A stretch of DNA of 64,000 nucleotides, from the NCBI RefSeq assembly GCF_002024505.1, contig NZ_CP019402.1:124001-188000 (forward strand), in the 5' to 3' direction. This DNA is from Plantibacter flavus (GTDB lineage Bacteria; Actinomycetota; Actinomycetes; Actinomycetales; Microbacteriaceae). This document shows, piece by piece, positions 8,063 to 15,739 of this stretch (the first letter of the stretch is position 1; every line of letters begins with the position of its first letter). Under the pieces are notes generated by a model, which made no database searches, was not told where the DNA came from, and saw only the letters and a program-made list of their open reading frames with translations. The translations under genes and the position numbers were made by a program.

Positions 8063-9202
8063 TCAGTAGCGGGGGACGGTCGGGTCCACGAGGCGCGACC
8101 ACGCGTCGATGCCGCCTTCGAGATGGACTGCGGAGTAGCCGCGCTCGAGGAGCAGGCGGAGCGCTGACTCGGACCGGATGCCGTGGTGGCAGTAGACGAC
8201 CACGGGCGTCTCGGGGTCGAGACCGTGGAGTGTCTCGGGGAGCGAGCCGAGCGGCATCAGCGTCGAACCGGGCAACCGGGCGATCTCCGCCTCCCACGGC
8301 TCCCGGACGTCGAGCAGGACGGCCTCGTCGTCGCTCGCCGCCAGCTGTGGCGCGGTGATCGTGCGTCCGGCGTGTCGCGGTTCGTGGGGTGCTGCCGCTG
8401 CGGCGCTCGCCGCATCCCCTCCCGGCGTCCGGTGCAGGTGCTCGTCCAGCGACACCTCTCGGGCGCCCGCGGGGTCTCGCTCGTACCGGAGTTCGCGGAA
8501 CCCGCCGCTCAGTCCGTCGAACATCGTCACACGGCCGAGCGAGAGGGTCCCGACCCCGGTGAGCACCTTGATCGCCTCGGTCGCCATGATGGACCCGATG
8601 ACCCCGACCGTGGTGGGCAGGACGCCGCCGGCCTCGCAGGAGAGCACCGAACCGTCCGTCGGCGGGTGGGGGAAGAGGTCGCGGTAGCGCGGGCCGCGGG
8701 ACGACCAGCTGAGCCCGGCCTGCCCGCCGTACTGCGAGACCGCACCCCAGACGAGCGGGACGTCGGCGAGCGTCGCGGCGTCGTCGACCAGATACCGGGT
8801 CTCGAAGTTGTCGCTGCCGTCGATGACGAGGTCGATCTCCGCGTCGGCCAGGAGGCCCATGATCTCGCCGGGTCCGAGGCGGAGGCGGTGTCTGAGGATC
8901 GTCGCGTCGGTGTTGACGGCGAGGGCGCGGTCGGCGGCGGAGTCGACCTTCGGACGGCCGACGTCCGCGGTGCTGTGGACGGTCTGCCGATGCAGATTGC
9001 TGAGCTCGACCGTGTCGTCGTCCACGAGGTGGATCGCGCCTTCGCCGGAACCGACACCGGCAGCGGCCAGCGCCGGGATGACGATGCTGCCGAGGCCACC
9101 CGCGCCGACGATCAGTACCCGTGCGTCTGCGAGGCGATGCTGCGCCGCTGGTCCGAACCCGGGGAGGGCGAGCTGCCTGGCGTACCGCGCGGTCGAGGAC
9201 AT
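8063..9202 (-). CDS. MoeB/MoeZ-type adenylyltransferase with rhodanese domain
   Basis: 379 residues: an E1-like ThiF/MoeB domain (residues 1-~250, with 'VLIVGAGGLGS', 'DDDTVELSNLHRQ' and catalytic-Cys segment 'VLSCEAGGVLPTTVG') followed by a C-terminal rhodanese domain (~280-379) with active-site loop 'VVYCHHGIRS'. In MoeZ-type proteins the E1 domain adenylates the MoaD or ThiS-like carrier and the rhodanese transfers sulfur to it. I see no CxxC zinc pairs in the E1 domain. It is first in the Moco operon. A GATAAT -10 box 6 nt before ATG 9202 and no Shine-Dalgarno suggest a leaderless mRNA. Confidence 0.92.
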   Translation of the reverse strand: MSSTARYARQLALPGFGPAAQHRLADARVLIVGAGGLGSIVIPALAAAGVGSGEGAIHLVDDDTVELSNLHRQTVHSTADVGRPKVDSAADRALAVNTDATILRHRLRLGPGEIMGLLADAEIDLVIDGSDNFETRYLVDDAATLADVPLVWGAVSQYGGQAGLSWSSRGPRYRDLFPHPPTDGSVLSCEAGGVLPTTVGVIGSIMATEAIKVLTGVGTLSLGRVTMFDGLSGGFRELRYERDPAGAREVSLDEHLHRTPGGDAASAAAAAPHEPRHAGRTITAPQLAASDDEAVLLDVREPWEAEIARLPGSTLMPLGSLPETLHGLDPETPVVVYCHHGIRSESALRLLLERGYSAVHLEGGIDAWSRLVDPTVPRY

Positions 9203-9208
9203 GCGCCG

Positions 9209-9214
9209 ATTATC
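9209..9214 (-). promoter_or_regulatory. -10 box of the Moco operon (leaderless)
   Basis: GATAAT on the minus strand, separated by 6 nt from ATG 9202. The distance predicts transcription starting at or next to the start codon. No clear -35 box is visible. Confidence 0.45.
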
Positions 9215-9239
9215 CCACCGGCACCGTGCCCGACGACCC

Positions 9240-9617
9240 TCAGACCGGCTTGACCGGTGTGCGCAGGAGGCAGAAGGCGTTGCCCTCGGGATCGGCGAGC
9301 ACGTGCCACGACTCGTCGCCCGTCTGCCCGATGTCCGTCGGGCGTGCACCGAGGGCCAGCAGTCGCTCGAGCTCGGCGTCCTGGTCGCGGTCGGTCGGGC
9401 TGACGTCGATGTGGAGCTTCGACTTCGGCTGCGGCGGGTCGTCGCTGCGGCTGAGGATGATCGTCGGCTGCGATCCACCGAAGCCGTCCCGGGCTCCGAT
9501 CTCCACCCCGTCCTCGTCTCGGTCGAGCACGACGAAGTCGAGGACCTCGCACCAGAAGCGGGCGAGCGCTTCCGGATCGCGGCAGTCCAGGACGAGTTCA
9601 CTGATGCGACATGACAT
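9240..9617 (-). CDS. VOC (glyoxalase-like) family protein
   Basis: 125-residue single-domain VOC protein with the tandem beta-alpha-beta-beta-beta pattern: 'SELVLDCRDPEALARFWCEVLDF' at the start and 'WHVLADPEGNAFCLL' at the end. This is the glyoxalase/bleomycin-resistance/dioxygenase fold; the substrate cannot be told from sequence. It lies 37 nt upstream of the Moco operon on the same strand but has no evident link to it. The ATG at 9617 fits the family N-terminus. Confidence 0.8.
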   Translation of the reverse strand: MSCRISELVLDCRDPEALARFWCEVLDFVVLDRDEDGVEIGARDGFGGSQPTIILSRSDDPPQPKSKLHIDVSPTDRDQDAELERLLALGARPTDIGQTGDESWHVLADPEGNAFCLLRTPVKPV

Positions 9618-9664
9618 GACCGCAATGTACCGGCGCGTTCCTCGTGGCGGAAGCCGTTGCGGAG

Positions 9665-10258
9665 CTATCGACCGTCGGACACGCCACGGTCCGTCTCGGC
9701 CCAGTCGGTCAGTGTGATCACGAAGCCACGGACGAGGCGGTCGAAGCTGCGGTCGAGGTCTCGATCGAGGCCGAAGGAGCCGGCCGCCTCGAGCGAGACG
9801 AAGCCATGAAGGGTGGACCGGAACGCGCGGATCGCGTCGATGGCGTCGTCGCCGCGAAGTTCATAGGCTGTGAGGACGTCGCTGATGACCTGGATGGCGC
9901 CGAGCGATGCCGCCGTGTCCTCCTCGTCCTCCGGCCCGGCGATCCACTGCGCGGCCGTATAGCGTGCCGGGTGCTTCAGGGCCCACTCCCGGTAGGCCCC
10001 GGCCATCACCGTGATCGCGTCCGCGCCCGAACGGCCGACGGCCGCGCGCCGTAGGACGTCGCCGAGTTCGCCCTTCGCCTGGAGGGAGATGCTCCGGCGG
10101 AGTCCGGCGAGCGAGTCGAGGTGTTTGTAGAGCGAGGGCTGCCGGACGCCGAGCCGTTCGGCGAGGGCGGCGAGGGTCAGCCCCTCGAGCCCCACTTCGT
10201 CGGCGAGTTCAGCCGCTTCGTCCACCACGCGCGTGCGGCTGAGTCCCGCCCTAGGCAC
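9665..10258 (-). CDS. TetR/AcrR family regulator
   Basis: 197-residue TetR-type repressor: N-terminal helix-turn-helix (about residues 8-50, 'LTLAALAERLGVRQPSLYKHLDSL') and a C-terminal ligand domain of the TetR_C_33 kind ('HGFVSLEAAGSFG'). The GTG at 10258 overlaps the stop of the upstream alpha/beta hydrolase by 8 nt, so the two form an operon. The inverted repeat at 11111-11127 in the hydrolase promoter is the likely target, which would give autoregulation of both genes. The ligand is unknown. Confidence 0.88.
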   Translation of the reverse strand: MPRAGLSRTRVVDEAAELADEVGLEGLTLAALAERLGVRQPSLYKHLDSLAGLRRSISLQAKGELGDVLRRAAVGRSGADAITVMAGAYREWALKHPARYTAAQWIAGPEDEEDTAASLGAIQVISDVLTAYELRGDDAIDAIRAFRSTLHGFVSLEAAGSFGLDRDLDRSFDRLVRGFVITLTDWAETDRGVSDGR

Positions 10259-11087
10259 GGTGCAGCGCCGACTGGAGGAAGCCGAGGACGGCCTGCGAGG
10301 TGACCTCGGGCTGTTGGGCCTGCGGGTAGTGGCCGGCGTCCTCGACGAGGACGACCTCCGCCTGCAGGGTGTCGCCGATCCAGCGGGCCTCTGCCGCGGG
10401 GTCGGGGAAGTCGGGGTCCTCGGTGCCCATGATCACGAGCGTCGGAGCGCTCACGCCGGGGAGCGCAGCCTCGGCCGGGGCGTGGTCGGTCTGTCTCGTC
10501 GTCTGCGAGAAGGCCTTGCCGTAGGCGGGGCGACGCAGGCTCGCGAAGACGGCGGCGAGGTGGTCGTCGAAGTCGACCGGCTTCCGGCCCGCGTTCAACG
10601 TGGGGAGGTAGGCCTTCCAGACCCGTGCGACCCACAGCGGAGCCATCATGGCGCGGAACAAGGCGAGCATGAACCCGCTCGCCTTCGGGTTGCGGACGAA
10701 GGGCCCGACGAGCACGAGACCGGACACATCGTCGGGGTGCTCGGCGGCGACGATCACGCCCGCGCCGGCAGCGAGGGAGTTGCCGACGATGACGGCCGGG
10801 GTGCCCAGTTCGCGGATGAGGGCGTGGACGTCCGAGGCGGTCGCGACATCGCCGTAGGACGAGAACGTCGTGTCGCTGTCGCCGTGACCACGGAGGTCGG
10901 TGGAGGCGACGCGGTAGCCGGCCTGGACGAGTGCGGGGGCGAGGAAGCGGTAGGAGGAGCGGAGCTCGCCCATTCCCGGGACGAGGACGACGAGCGGGCC
11001 GTCGCCCTGGAGCTCGTAGGCGATCTTGCCCTCGGGACGGTCGAGGTGGCGGGTGGCGGGCCCTGTCGATGCCGGGTTCGTGTTCAT
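10251..11087 (-). CDS. Alpha/beta hydrolase
   Basis: 278-residue alpha/beta-hydrolase. The oxyanion strand region 'PLVVLVPGMGELRSSYRFLAPALV' is followed by the nucleophile elbow 'VIVGNSLAAGAGV' (Ser in GNSLAAG), then an acid in 'IMGTEDPDFPDP' and His in 'EDAGHYPQAQQP'. Substrate unknown; the layout of hydrolase plus TetR repressor suggests a small inducible detoxification or ester-hydrolysis unit. I chose ATG 11087 because it lies 6 nt after a CACACT -10 box paired with TTGACA; an in-frame ATG at 11102 falls upstream of that predicted transcription start. Confidence 0.85.
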   Translation of the reverse strand: MNTNPASTGPATRHLDRPEGKIAYELQGDGPLVVLVPGMGELRSSYRFLAPALVQAGYRVASTDLRGHGDSDTTFSSYGDVATASDVHALIRELGTPAVIVGNSLAAGAGVIVAAEHPDDVSGLVLVGPFVRNPKASGFMLALFRAMMAPLWVARVWKAYLPTLNAGRKPVDFDDHLAAVFASLRRPAYGKAFSQTTRQTDHAPAEAALPGVSAPTLVIMGTEDPDFPDPAAEARWIGDTLQAEVVLVEDAGHYPQAQQPEVTSQAVLGFLQSALHRA

Positions 11088-11093
11088 GAAGCT

Positions 11094-11127
11094 AGTGTGC
11101 ATCGCCTTTTAGCTAATGTCAATAGCT
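11094..11127 (-). promoter_or_regulatory. Promoter and probable TetR operator of the hydrolase operon
   Basis: On the minus strand TTGACA (11122-11117), a 17-nt spacer and CACACT (11099-11094) lead to ATG 11087, so the mRNA is probably leaderless. An inverted repeat AGCTA-N7-TAGCT (11111-11127) overlaps the -35 box, and a third TAGCT lies at the -10. This suits repression by the TetR gene in the same operon. Confidence 0.6.
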
Positions 11128-11141
11128 TTGCCGGGCGAGGT

Positions 11142-11471
11142 TCATTCGCCCATCTTTGGGCGACAGAAGTTCCGTTCGCCCAAGAATGGGCGAACGAGCG
11201 TGGGAGAGGCGCGTCGGCCGAGGTCCGTCCACCAGCGGACGCCGTCGAGGGTGACGCGCGTGGTCTCCTCGTGATGGAGGACGACGAGCAGGACGTCGTC
11301 GCAGTGTCGACAGCGCACCACCCACGCGTCCGGGGTGCCGAACACCAGCTCCGCGGCGAGGGGCGAGACGTCGCGGCACCCGAGGCACTGTGACATCGTG
11401 TCGCTCGGGTCGGTGCCGGTCAGTTCCGACAGGGTGCCGGCGAGGACGTTCCCGTCCAGATGCGAGGTCAT
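11142..11471 (-). CDS. DUF6510 zinc-ribbon protein
   Basis: 109 residues with two CxxC pairs (C29/C32 in 'QCLGC' and C54/C57 in 'CRHC'), so probably a zinc-ribbon or rubredoxin-like fold. I recognise it as DUF6510, function unknown. It is the last gene of a three-gene operon after the sulfite-oxidase-like protein and the FAD/NAD reductase; ATG 11471 overlaps the preceding stop (GTG 11474 is also possible). The C-terminal ~18 residues are encoded by repeat copy A and are unlikely to be part of the conserved fold. It could pass electrons or act as an assembly factor for its two neighbours; this is inference from context. Confidence 0.75.
   Translation of the reverse strand: MTSHLDGNVLAGTLSELTGTDPSDTMSQCLGCRDVSPLAAELVFGTPDAWVVRCRHCDDVLLVVLHHEETTRVTLDGVRWWTDLGRRASPTLVRPFLGERNFCRPKMGE
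11143..11197 (+). repeat. 55-bp double-hairpin repeat, copy A
   Basis: Pattern CATTCGCCC-N6-GGGCGA-N12-TCGCCC-N6-GGGCGAACGA, identical in spacing to copies at 38774-38828 and 47358-47412. Each copy makes two 6-bp stems. This copy overlaps the 3' end of the DUF6510 gene and supplies its last ~18 codons and most of its stop codon. Confidence 0.85.
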
Positions 11472-12199
11472 CACGAGCCTCCGAACCGCTCGGTCTTGAT
11501 GCGGGCGGGATCATGGCCGATCGCGACCAGGGTGTCGGCGACCGCCTCGACGAAGCCGGTCGGTCCGCAGACGAACACCGAAGGGGCCTCGCCGCCGGTG
11601 ACCTCGAGCGCCTGCAGGTCGGTCGCGACCAGACGGCCGGCGGGACGAGCCCAGCCGTCGGGTGCTCGCCGGGTGTAGATCCAGGTGACCTCGACCCCGG
11701 TCGCCGCAGCGAGCTCGTCGGCGAAGAAGGCGTCCTGCGGAGAGCGGACCGAGTACACGAGGCGGAACGGCGACGTGCTCCCGGCCGCCTCGTGCGCTCG
11801 CACCATTGCCATGAGCGGCACGATGCCGGAACCACCGCCGATCAGGAGGACCGGCTCCGTGTCCTCGGGGCGCCAGACGAACCAGCCGCCCAATGGTCCA
11901 CGCACCTCGACCTGGTCGCCGACCTCGATCGCGTCGACGAGGAACGGGGAGACCTCTCCGTCGGGGACCCGGTCGACGGCGATCTCGATGCGGTCACCGG
12001 CGTCCGCCGAGGCGATCGAATAGGAGCGGACCGCCTGGTAGCCGTCGGGTGCGGTGAGGCGGACGTCGGCGTGCTGCCCGGCGAGGTTCCCGCCCCAGCC
12101 GGGGGCGTCGAGGATGAGGCTCCGCCCCGACGGGGTCAGCTGCGTCGCCGCGACCACGGTTGCCGCCTTCCAGACGTCGACATGGCCTGTGCGCCTCAC
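11471..12199 (-). CDS. FAD/NAD(P)H-binding oxidoreductase (ferredoxin-reductase-like)
   Basis: 242-residue FNR-type flavoprotein. The FAD-binding barrel shows 'RSYSIASA' and the NAD-binding domain shows 'LLIGGGSGIVPLMAMVRAHEA' and C-terminal 'VFVCGPTGFVEAVADTLV'. There is no 2Fe-2S domain, so it needs a separate partner for electron transfer. It overlaps the sulfite-oxidase-like gene (GTGA, 4 nt) and the DUF6510 gene. The likely role is to reduce, or be reduced by, the molybdoprotein encoded just upstream. Confidence 0.87.
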   Translation of the reverse strand: MRRTGHVDVWKAATVVAATQLTPSGRSLILDAPGWGGNLAGQHADVRLTAPDGYQAVRSYSIASADAGDRIEIAVDRVPDGEVSPFLVDAIEVGDQVEVRGPLGGWFVWRPEDTEPVLLIGGGSGIVPLMAMVRAHEAAGSTSPFRLVYSVRSPQDAFFADELAAATGVEVTWIYTRRAPDGWARPAGRLVATDLQALEVTGGEAPSVFVCGPTGFVEAVADTLVAIGHDPARIKTERFGGS

Positions 12200-12789
12200 G
12201 AGTACCGCTGTTCGAGCCAGGGGTCACCGTAGGCGTGATAGCCGTTCTGCTCCCAGAACCCCGGTTCGTCGTCCTGTTGCATGACGAGGCCGCGGATCCA
12301 CTTCGCGCTCTTCCAGAAGTAGAGGTGCGGGATGAGGAGCCTCGCCGGCCCGCCGTGCTCCGCGGCGAGCGGCTCGCCGTCGAAGCCGGTGGCGATCCAG
12401 GCCTTGCCGTCCAGGAGGTCGTCGAGTGGGACGTTGGTCGTGTAGCCGCCGTAGGCGTGGGCCATCACGAAGTCGTAGCCGCTCTCGACCTCGGCGAAGA
12501 GCGTGTCGAGGGAGACGCCCTGCCAGCTCGTGCCGAGCTTCGTCCAGCGCGTCACGCAGTGGATGTCGCGGGTGATGTCGTCCTGCTGGAGTGCCTGCAT
12601 GGCCGCCCAGTCCCAACGGTGGGTCTCACCCGTCTCCGTCCGGATCTGGAACTCCCACTCATCGGTGTCGATCCGCGGCGTGGGCCCGGCGGACAGGACG
12701 GGGAAGTCCTCGGTGAGGAACTGCCCGGGCGGGAGTCGATCGTCCTGCTCCCGTGCCCGTCCTCCGAAACCGCGTGTGAACACCGCCAT
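12196..12789 (-). CDS. Sulfite-oxidase-like molybdopterin oxidoreductase
   Basis: 197-residue catalytic domain of the sulfite oxidase/MsrP (YedY) superfamily without heme or dimerisation domains. The Mo-ligating cysteine is visible as C78 in 'ITRDIHCVTRWTKLGTSWQG', followed by the family blocks 'FVMAHAYGGYTTNVPLDDLLDGKAWIA', 'EHGGPARLLIPHLYFWKSAKWIRGL' and 'GFWEQNGYHAYGDPW'. There is no signal peptide or Tat motif, so it is probably cytoplasmic, unlike MsrP. A strong AGGAGG lies 5 nt before ATG 12789. It leads the operon with the FNR-like reductase and DUF6510. Substrate unknown; the Moco genes at 5.4-9.2 kb could serve it. Confidence 0.88.
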   Translation of the reverse strand: MAVFTRGFGGRAREQDDRLPPGQFLTEDFPVLSAGPTPRIDTDEWEFQIRTETGETHRWDWAAMQALQQDDITRDIHCVTRWTKLGTSWQGVSLDTLFAEVESGYDFVMAHAYGGYTTNVPLDDLLDGKAWIATGFDGEPLAAEHGGPARLLIPHLYFWKSAKWIRGLVMQQDDEPGFWEQNGYHAYGDPWLEQRYS

Positions 12790-12816
12790 GTCGACCTCCT
12801 CAGGATGGTCATCACC

Positions 12817-14226
12817 CTAGTGAGCGGGTGTCGGTGAAACCAGACCCTCCTGGGGCCACCCGGGGCGGTCGCGGCTCCAGGCCTGCGTGGCCAGCTGCAC
12901 GGCATCCCACGGCGAGCCGAGCGGCGGCGTGTAGGAGAGGTCGAGGTCGCTCATCGCGCCGACCGTCATCCCGTGATGGAGTGCGGTGGCATAGGTGTCG
13001 ACACGTTTCGCGATCTCCGCGCCGCGCGTGCCGACGAGCTGGGCGCCCAGCAGCAGGCCGGAGTCGGTCGCGCCGGTGATCCGGATGCTGATCGGTGTGG
13101 CCCCGGGATAGTAGGCCTTGTGGTCATCCGCGATCGCTGTGGAGCTGTACGGTGTGTATCCGGCCGTGGTCGCTTCGTGGTCGCGCAGGCCGGTGCGTGC
13201 GGCGACGAGGTCGAACACCTTCACGACCTGGGTGCCGAGGCTTCCCGCGAATCGGGTGTCGCCGCCGATCGCGTTCTCACCCGCGACCCGGCCCTGCTTG
13301 TGCGCTGTCGTGCCGAGCGGTAGATACGTGACGCCCAGCATTCGGTGGTGGGTGATGACGCCGTCGCCTGCCGCCCAGACGTGTGGCAGGCCGGTGCGCA
13401 TCCGCTCGTCGACGACGACCGCACCTGCGGCGCCGGTGGTCGCACCGGCCTCGGTGAGCAGCCCCGTGTTCGGCTGAACACCGGCGACGACGAGTACGAG
13501 GTCCGCGCTGCGCTCGAATGCCCGCCCGTCCTGCTGGCCAGTCACCGTGATTCCGCCTCTCGTCGTGCTGATGTGCTCCACGCGGGTGCCGGTCACGACG
13601 TCGACGCCGTGCCGCGTGAGTTCGTCGTGGACGAGTGAGCCGAGGTCCGTGTCGAGGGTGGAGAGCACCTCGGGACCGCGCTGCAACTGGGTGACCTCGA
13701 GGCCTCGGACGGTGAGCGCTTCGGCCATCTCCAGGCCTACGTAGCCGGCGCCGACGATGATCGCGGTGTCCGGTTGATGTGTATCGAGGTACCGCTCGAG
13801 CGCGAAGGTGTCGCCCATCGAGTGCAACAGGTGCACACCGTCCGCCGGTCCGAGTCGGTCGAGGCCGGCGATGCCCGCGGTGGAGGGCGATGCCCCGGTA
13901 CCGACCATGAGTTCGTCGTAGGGGATCGTCGACTGCGAGCCCCGCTCGTCGCGCACCGTGAGGCGCTGATCGTCGACGTCGATGCCGGTGGCGAGCGTGT
14001 TCAGACGCAGCTGCATGCCGGTGGCTTCGAGGTCGGCATGGGTGCGGTGCGCGAGTGACTGCCACGGATCCACTTCGCGCGAGAAGTAGTAGGGGATGCC
14101 GCAGATGGAGAAGTTCGGGTAAGCGTCCGCGACGACGACGGTCACGTCGACGGAGGGGTCGAGTTCGCGGGCGCGGAGAGCGGTGGAGATACCGGCGTCA
14201 CTGCCGCCGACGATTGCGAGATGCAT
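12817..14226 (-). CDS. CoA-disulfide-reductase-like FAD oxidoreductase (arsenic island)
   Basis: 469-residue pyridine-nucleotide disulfide oxidoreductase of the CoA-disulfide reductase/NADH oxidase branch. It shows the FAD motif 'AIVGGSDAGISTALRARELD', the single redox cysteine C42 in 'NFSICGIPYYFSR', the NAD motif 'TAIIVGAGYVGLEMAEAL', FAD motif 2 'VWAAGDGVITHH' and the C-terminal dimerisation domain. The family reduces low-molecular-weight disulfides or persulfides. Here it lies 11 nt downstream of the aquaporin gene on the same strand, inside the arsenic cluster, so I infer a role in thiol recycling for arsenate reduction or in arsenical redox chemistry. Confidence 0.82.
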   Translation of the reverse strand: MHLAIVGGSDAGISTALRARELDPSVDVTVVVADAYPNFSICGIPYYFSREVDPWQSLAHRTHADLEATGMQLRLNTLATGIDVDDQRLTVRDERGSQSTIPYDELMVGTGASPSTAGIAGLDRLGPADGVHLLHSMGDTFALERYLDTHQPDTAIIVGAGYVGLEMAEALTVRGLEVTQLQRGPEVLSTLDTDLGSLVHDELTRHGVDVVTGTRVEHISTTRGGITVTGQQDGRAFERSADLVLVVAGVQPNTGLLTEAGATTGAAGAVVVDERMRTGLPHVWAAGDGVITHHRMLGVTYLPLGTTAHKQGRVAGENAIGGDTRFAGSLGTQVVKVFDLVAARTGLRDHEATTAGYTPYSSTAIADDHKAYYPGATPISIRITGATDSGLLLGAQLVGTRGAEIAKRVDTYATALHHGMTVGAMSDLDLSYTPPLGSPWDAVQLATQAWSRDRPGWPQEGLVSPTPAH

Positions 14227-14237
14227 GAGGGTGCCTT

Positions 14238-14996
14238 TCAGGACTGGGTTGCACGAGGGAGCGGAGCCGGGACGCCGACGGTGCTGCGCGCGGGAGTCGG
14301 GTAGAGCACGAGGACCAGGCCGAGCCCGATGGCCGCGCCGAGGACCTGCGCGAGGATGAATGGGCCGACCGAGGCCGGGGCGATGCCGGCGAAGGTGTCG
14401 GTGAACATGCGGGCGATCGTCACCGCGGGGTTCGCGAACGACGTCGAGCTGGTGAACCAGTAAGCGGCCCCGATGTACGCACCCACCGCGGCCGCCGTCA
14501 CCGCACCCTTCCCGGAGCGGGATAGGGCGAAGATCAGCAGAATGAGCCCCGCGGTCGCGACAACCTCACCGAGCAACGTCCCAGCGCTCGCCCGGTCTGT
14601 CGTGGAGAACGCTGGTGCGGTGTCGAACATCGCCCCAGCCAGCACCGTGCCAGCGGCCCCGCCGACGATCTGCGCGACCAGGTACGGCAGCAGGTCCAGC
14701 GTCGGCAGACCGTGCGCCATGCCGCGATTCACCCACCAGTCCGCGAGCGAGACGACCGGGTTGAAGTGAGCGCCGGAGACCTGGCCGAGGATGAGGATGA
14801 GCACGGCGAGCCCGAGCGCGGTCGTCAGGCTGTTCTGCAGCAGCTGCAGCCCGGCGTCATCCGGGGAGAGCCGCTGCGCCATGATCCCGGAGCCGACGAC
14901 GATCGTCACCAGGAGTCCGGTGCCGATGAACTCGGCCAGCATCCGACGCGACAGATGCGGTCGGATCGGGGTGGGGGCGGGGTTCGGTGGCTTCAT
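14238..14996 (-). CDS. aqpS: Aquaporin/MIP channel, AqpS-like arsenite channel
   Basis: 252-residue MIP-family channel with six membrane helices and both half-helix motifs, NPV ('SGAHFNPVVSLADW') and NPA ('SFANPAVTIARM'). In Sinorhizobium meliloti an aquaglyceroporin of this kind (AqpS) replaces a pump in an ars operon and lets arsenite leave the cell after arsenate reduction. The same arrangement holds here: divergent arsR-arsC, no arsB or acr3. The start is ATG 14996, which matches the family better than a GTG at 15020. Function in arsenite exit is inferred from context. Confidence 0.85.
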   Translation of the reverse strand: MKPPNPAPTPIRPHLSRRMLAEFIGTGLLVTIVVGSGIMAQRLSPDDAGLQLLQNSLTTALGLAVLILILGQVSGAHFNPVVSLADWWVNRGMAHGLPTLDLLPYLVAQIVGGAAGTVLAGAMFDTAPAFSTTDRASAGTLLGEVVATAGLILLIFALSRSGKGAVTAAAVGAYIGAAYWFTSSTSFANPAVTIARMFTDTFAGIAPASVGPFILAQVLGAAIGLGLVLVLYPTPARSTVGVPAPLPRATQS

Positions 14997-15025
14997 GGCG
15001 ACATCATCTTGACTCACCAAGATAC

Positions 15026-15041
15026 TTCAGTCAATATTGAA
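15026..15041. promoter_or_regulatory. ArsR-type operator between aqpS and arsR-arsC
   Basis: TTCAGTCAATATTGAA, with TTCA...TGAA half sites, lies in the 48-bp gap between the divergent aqpS (14996) and arsR-arsC (15045) starts. Its AT-rich, interrupted dyad resembles ArsR/SmtB operators and could control both genes. Confidence 0.5.
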
Positions 15042-15044
15042 CCA

Positions 15045-15719
15045 ATGAACATCGAACGAACTGACGTGGTAGAAGCGCGGGCGGCGAAGCATGCCGCGCT
15101 GAGCGATCCCACGCGCCTGCAGATGATCGACCTGCTGACCTTGGGCGACCTGTCCCCGACCGAGATCCGGGTCGCGCTCGGAACGCCGGGCAATCTGCTG
15201 ACCCACCACCTGAACGTGCTGGAACACGTCGGCATGATCACTCGCACGACGTCCGAAGGCGATAAGCGCCGCAGCTACGTCCACCTCGCCCCTGGCTGGT
15301 TCGACGGTCTGGTGCCCGGCGCTGCAGGCTCGGCCAGCCGTGTCGTCTTCGTGTGCTCCGCGAACTCCGCACGCTCGCAGCTCGCTGCCGCCCTCTGGGC
15401 GCGGCAGAGCAGCATCCCTGTCGCCTCCGGTGGCACTCACCCCGCCGAGCGGATCGCGCCCGGCGCGATCGCCGCCGCCGAACGGCATCAGCTCGCGCTC
15501 CCGTCGAGCGCGCCGAGCGCACTCGACGCCGTGCTGGGCGCGGACGATTTCGTCATCACGGTGTGCGACAACGCACACGAGGAGATCGGCGTCGCCGGAG
15601 ATCTGCACTGGTCGATCCCCGACCCGGTGCGCGTCGGCACCGACGCCGCGTTCGACGCCGCCTACACCGAATTGGAGCGCCGCATCGCGGACTTCGCTCC
15701 CCGCCTGCTCGCCGCCTGA
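15045..15719 (+). CDS. ArsR regulator fused to arsenate-reductase-like (LMW phosphatase) domain
   Basis: 224 residues. Residues 1-~85 form an ArsR winged helix ('ALSDPTRLQMIDLLTLGDLSPTEIRVAL' and 'LLTHHLNVLEHVGMI') with no cysteine for metal binding. Residues ~98-224 form a low-molecular-weight phosphatase/ArsC domain with the P-loop C104-SANSA-R110 and a later 'SIPDPV' Asp; one further Cys occurs in 'ITVCDNAHE'. Because the HTH lacks the arsenic-binding cysteines, arsenical sensing would have to use the reductase domain. It is divergent from aqpS and followed 20 nt later by a separate arsC. Confidence 0.88.
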   Translation: MNIERTDVVEARAAKHAALSDPTRLQMIDLLTLGDLSPTEIRVALGTPGNLLTHHLNVLEHVGMITRTTSEGDKRRSYVHLAPGWFDGLVPGAAGSASRVVFVCSANSARSQLAAALWARQSSIPVASGGTHPAERIAPGAIAAAERHQLALPSSAPSALDAVLGADDFVITVCDNAHEEIGVAGDLHWSIPDPVRVGTDAAFDAAYTELERRIADFAPRLLAA

Positions 15720-15739
15720 CCCGAAAGCACCAGCACCCC

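Noticed and set aside
15238..15608. Minus-strand frames opposite the ArsR-ArsC fusion
   Set aside because: No domains; Arg/Ser-rich shadow translations of the plus-strand gene.
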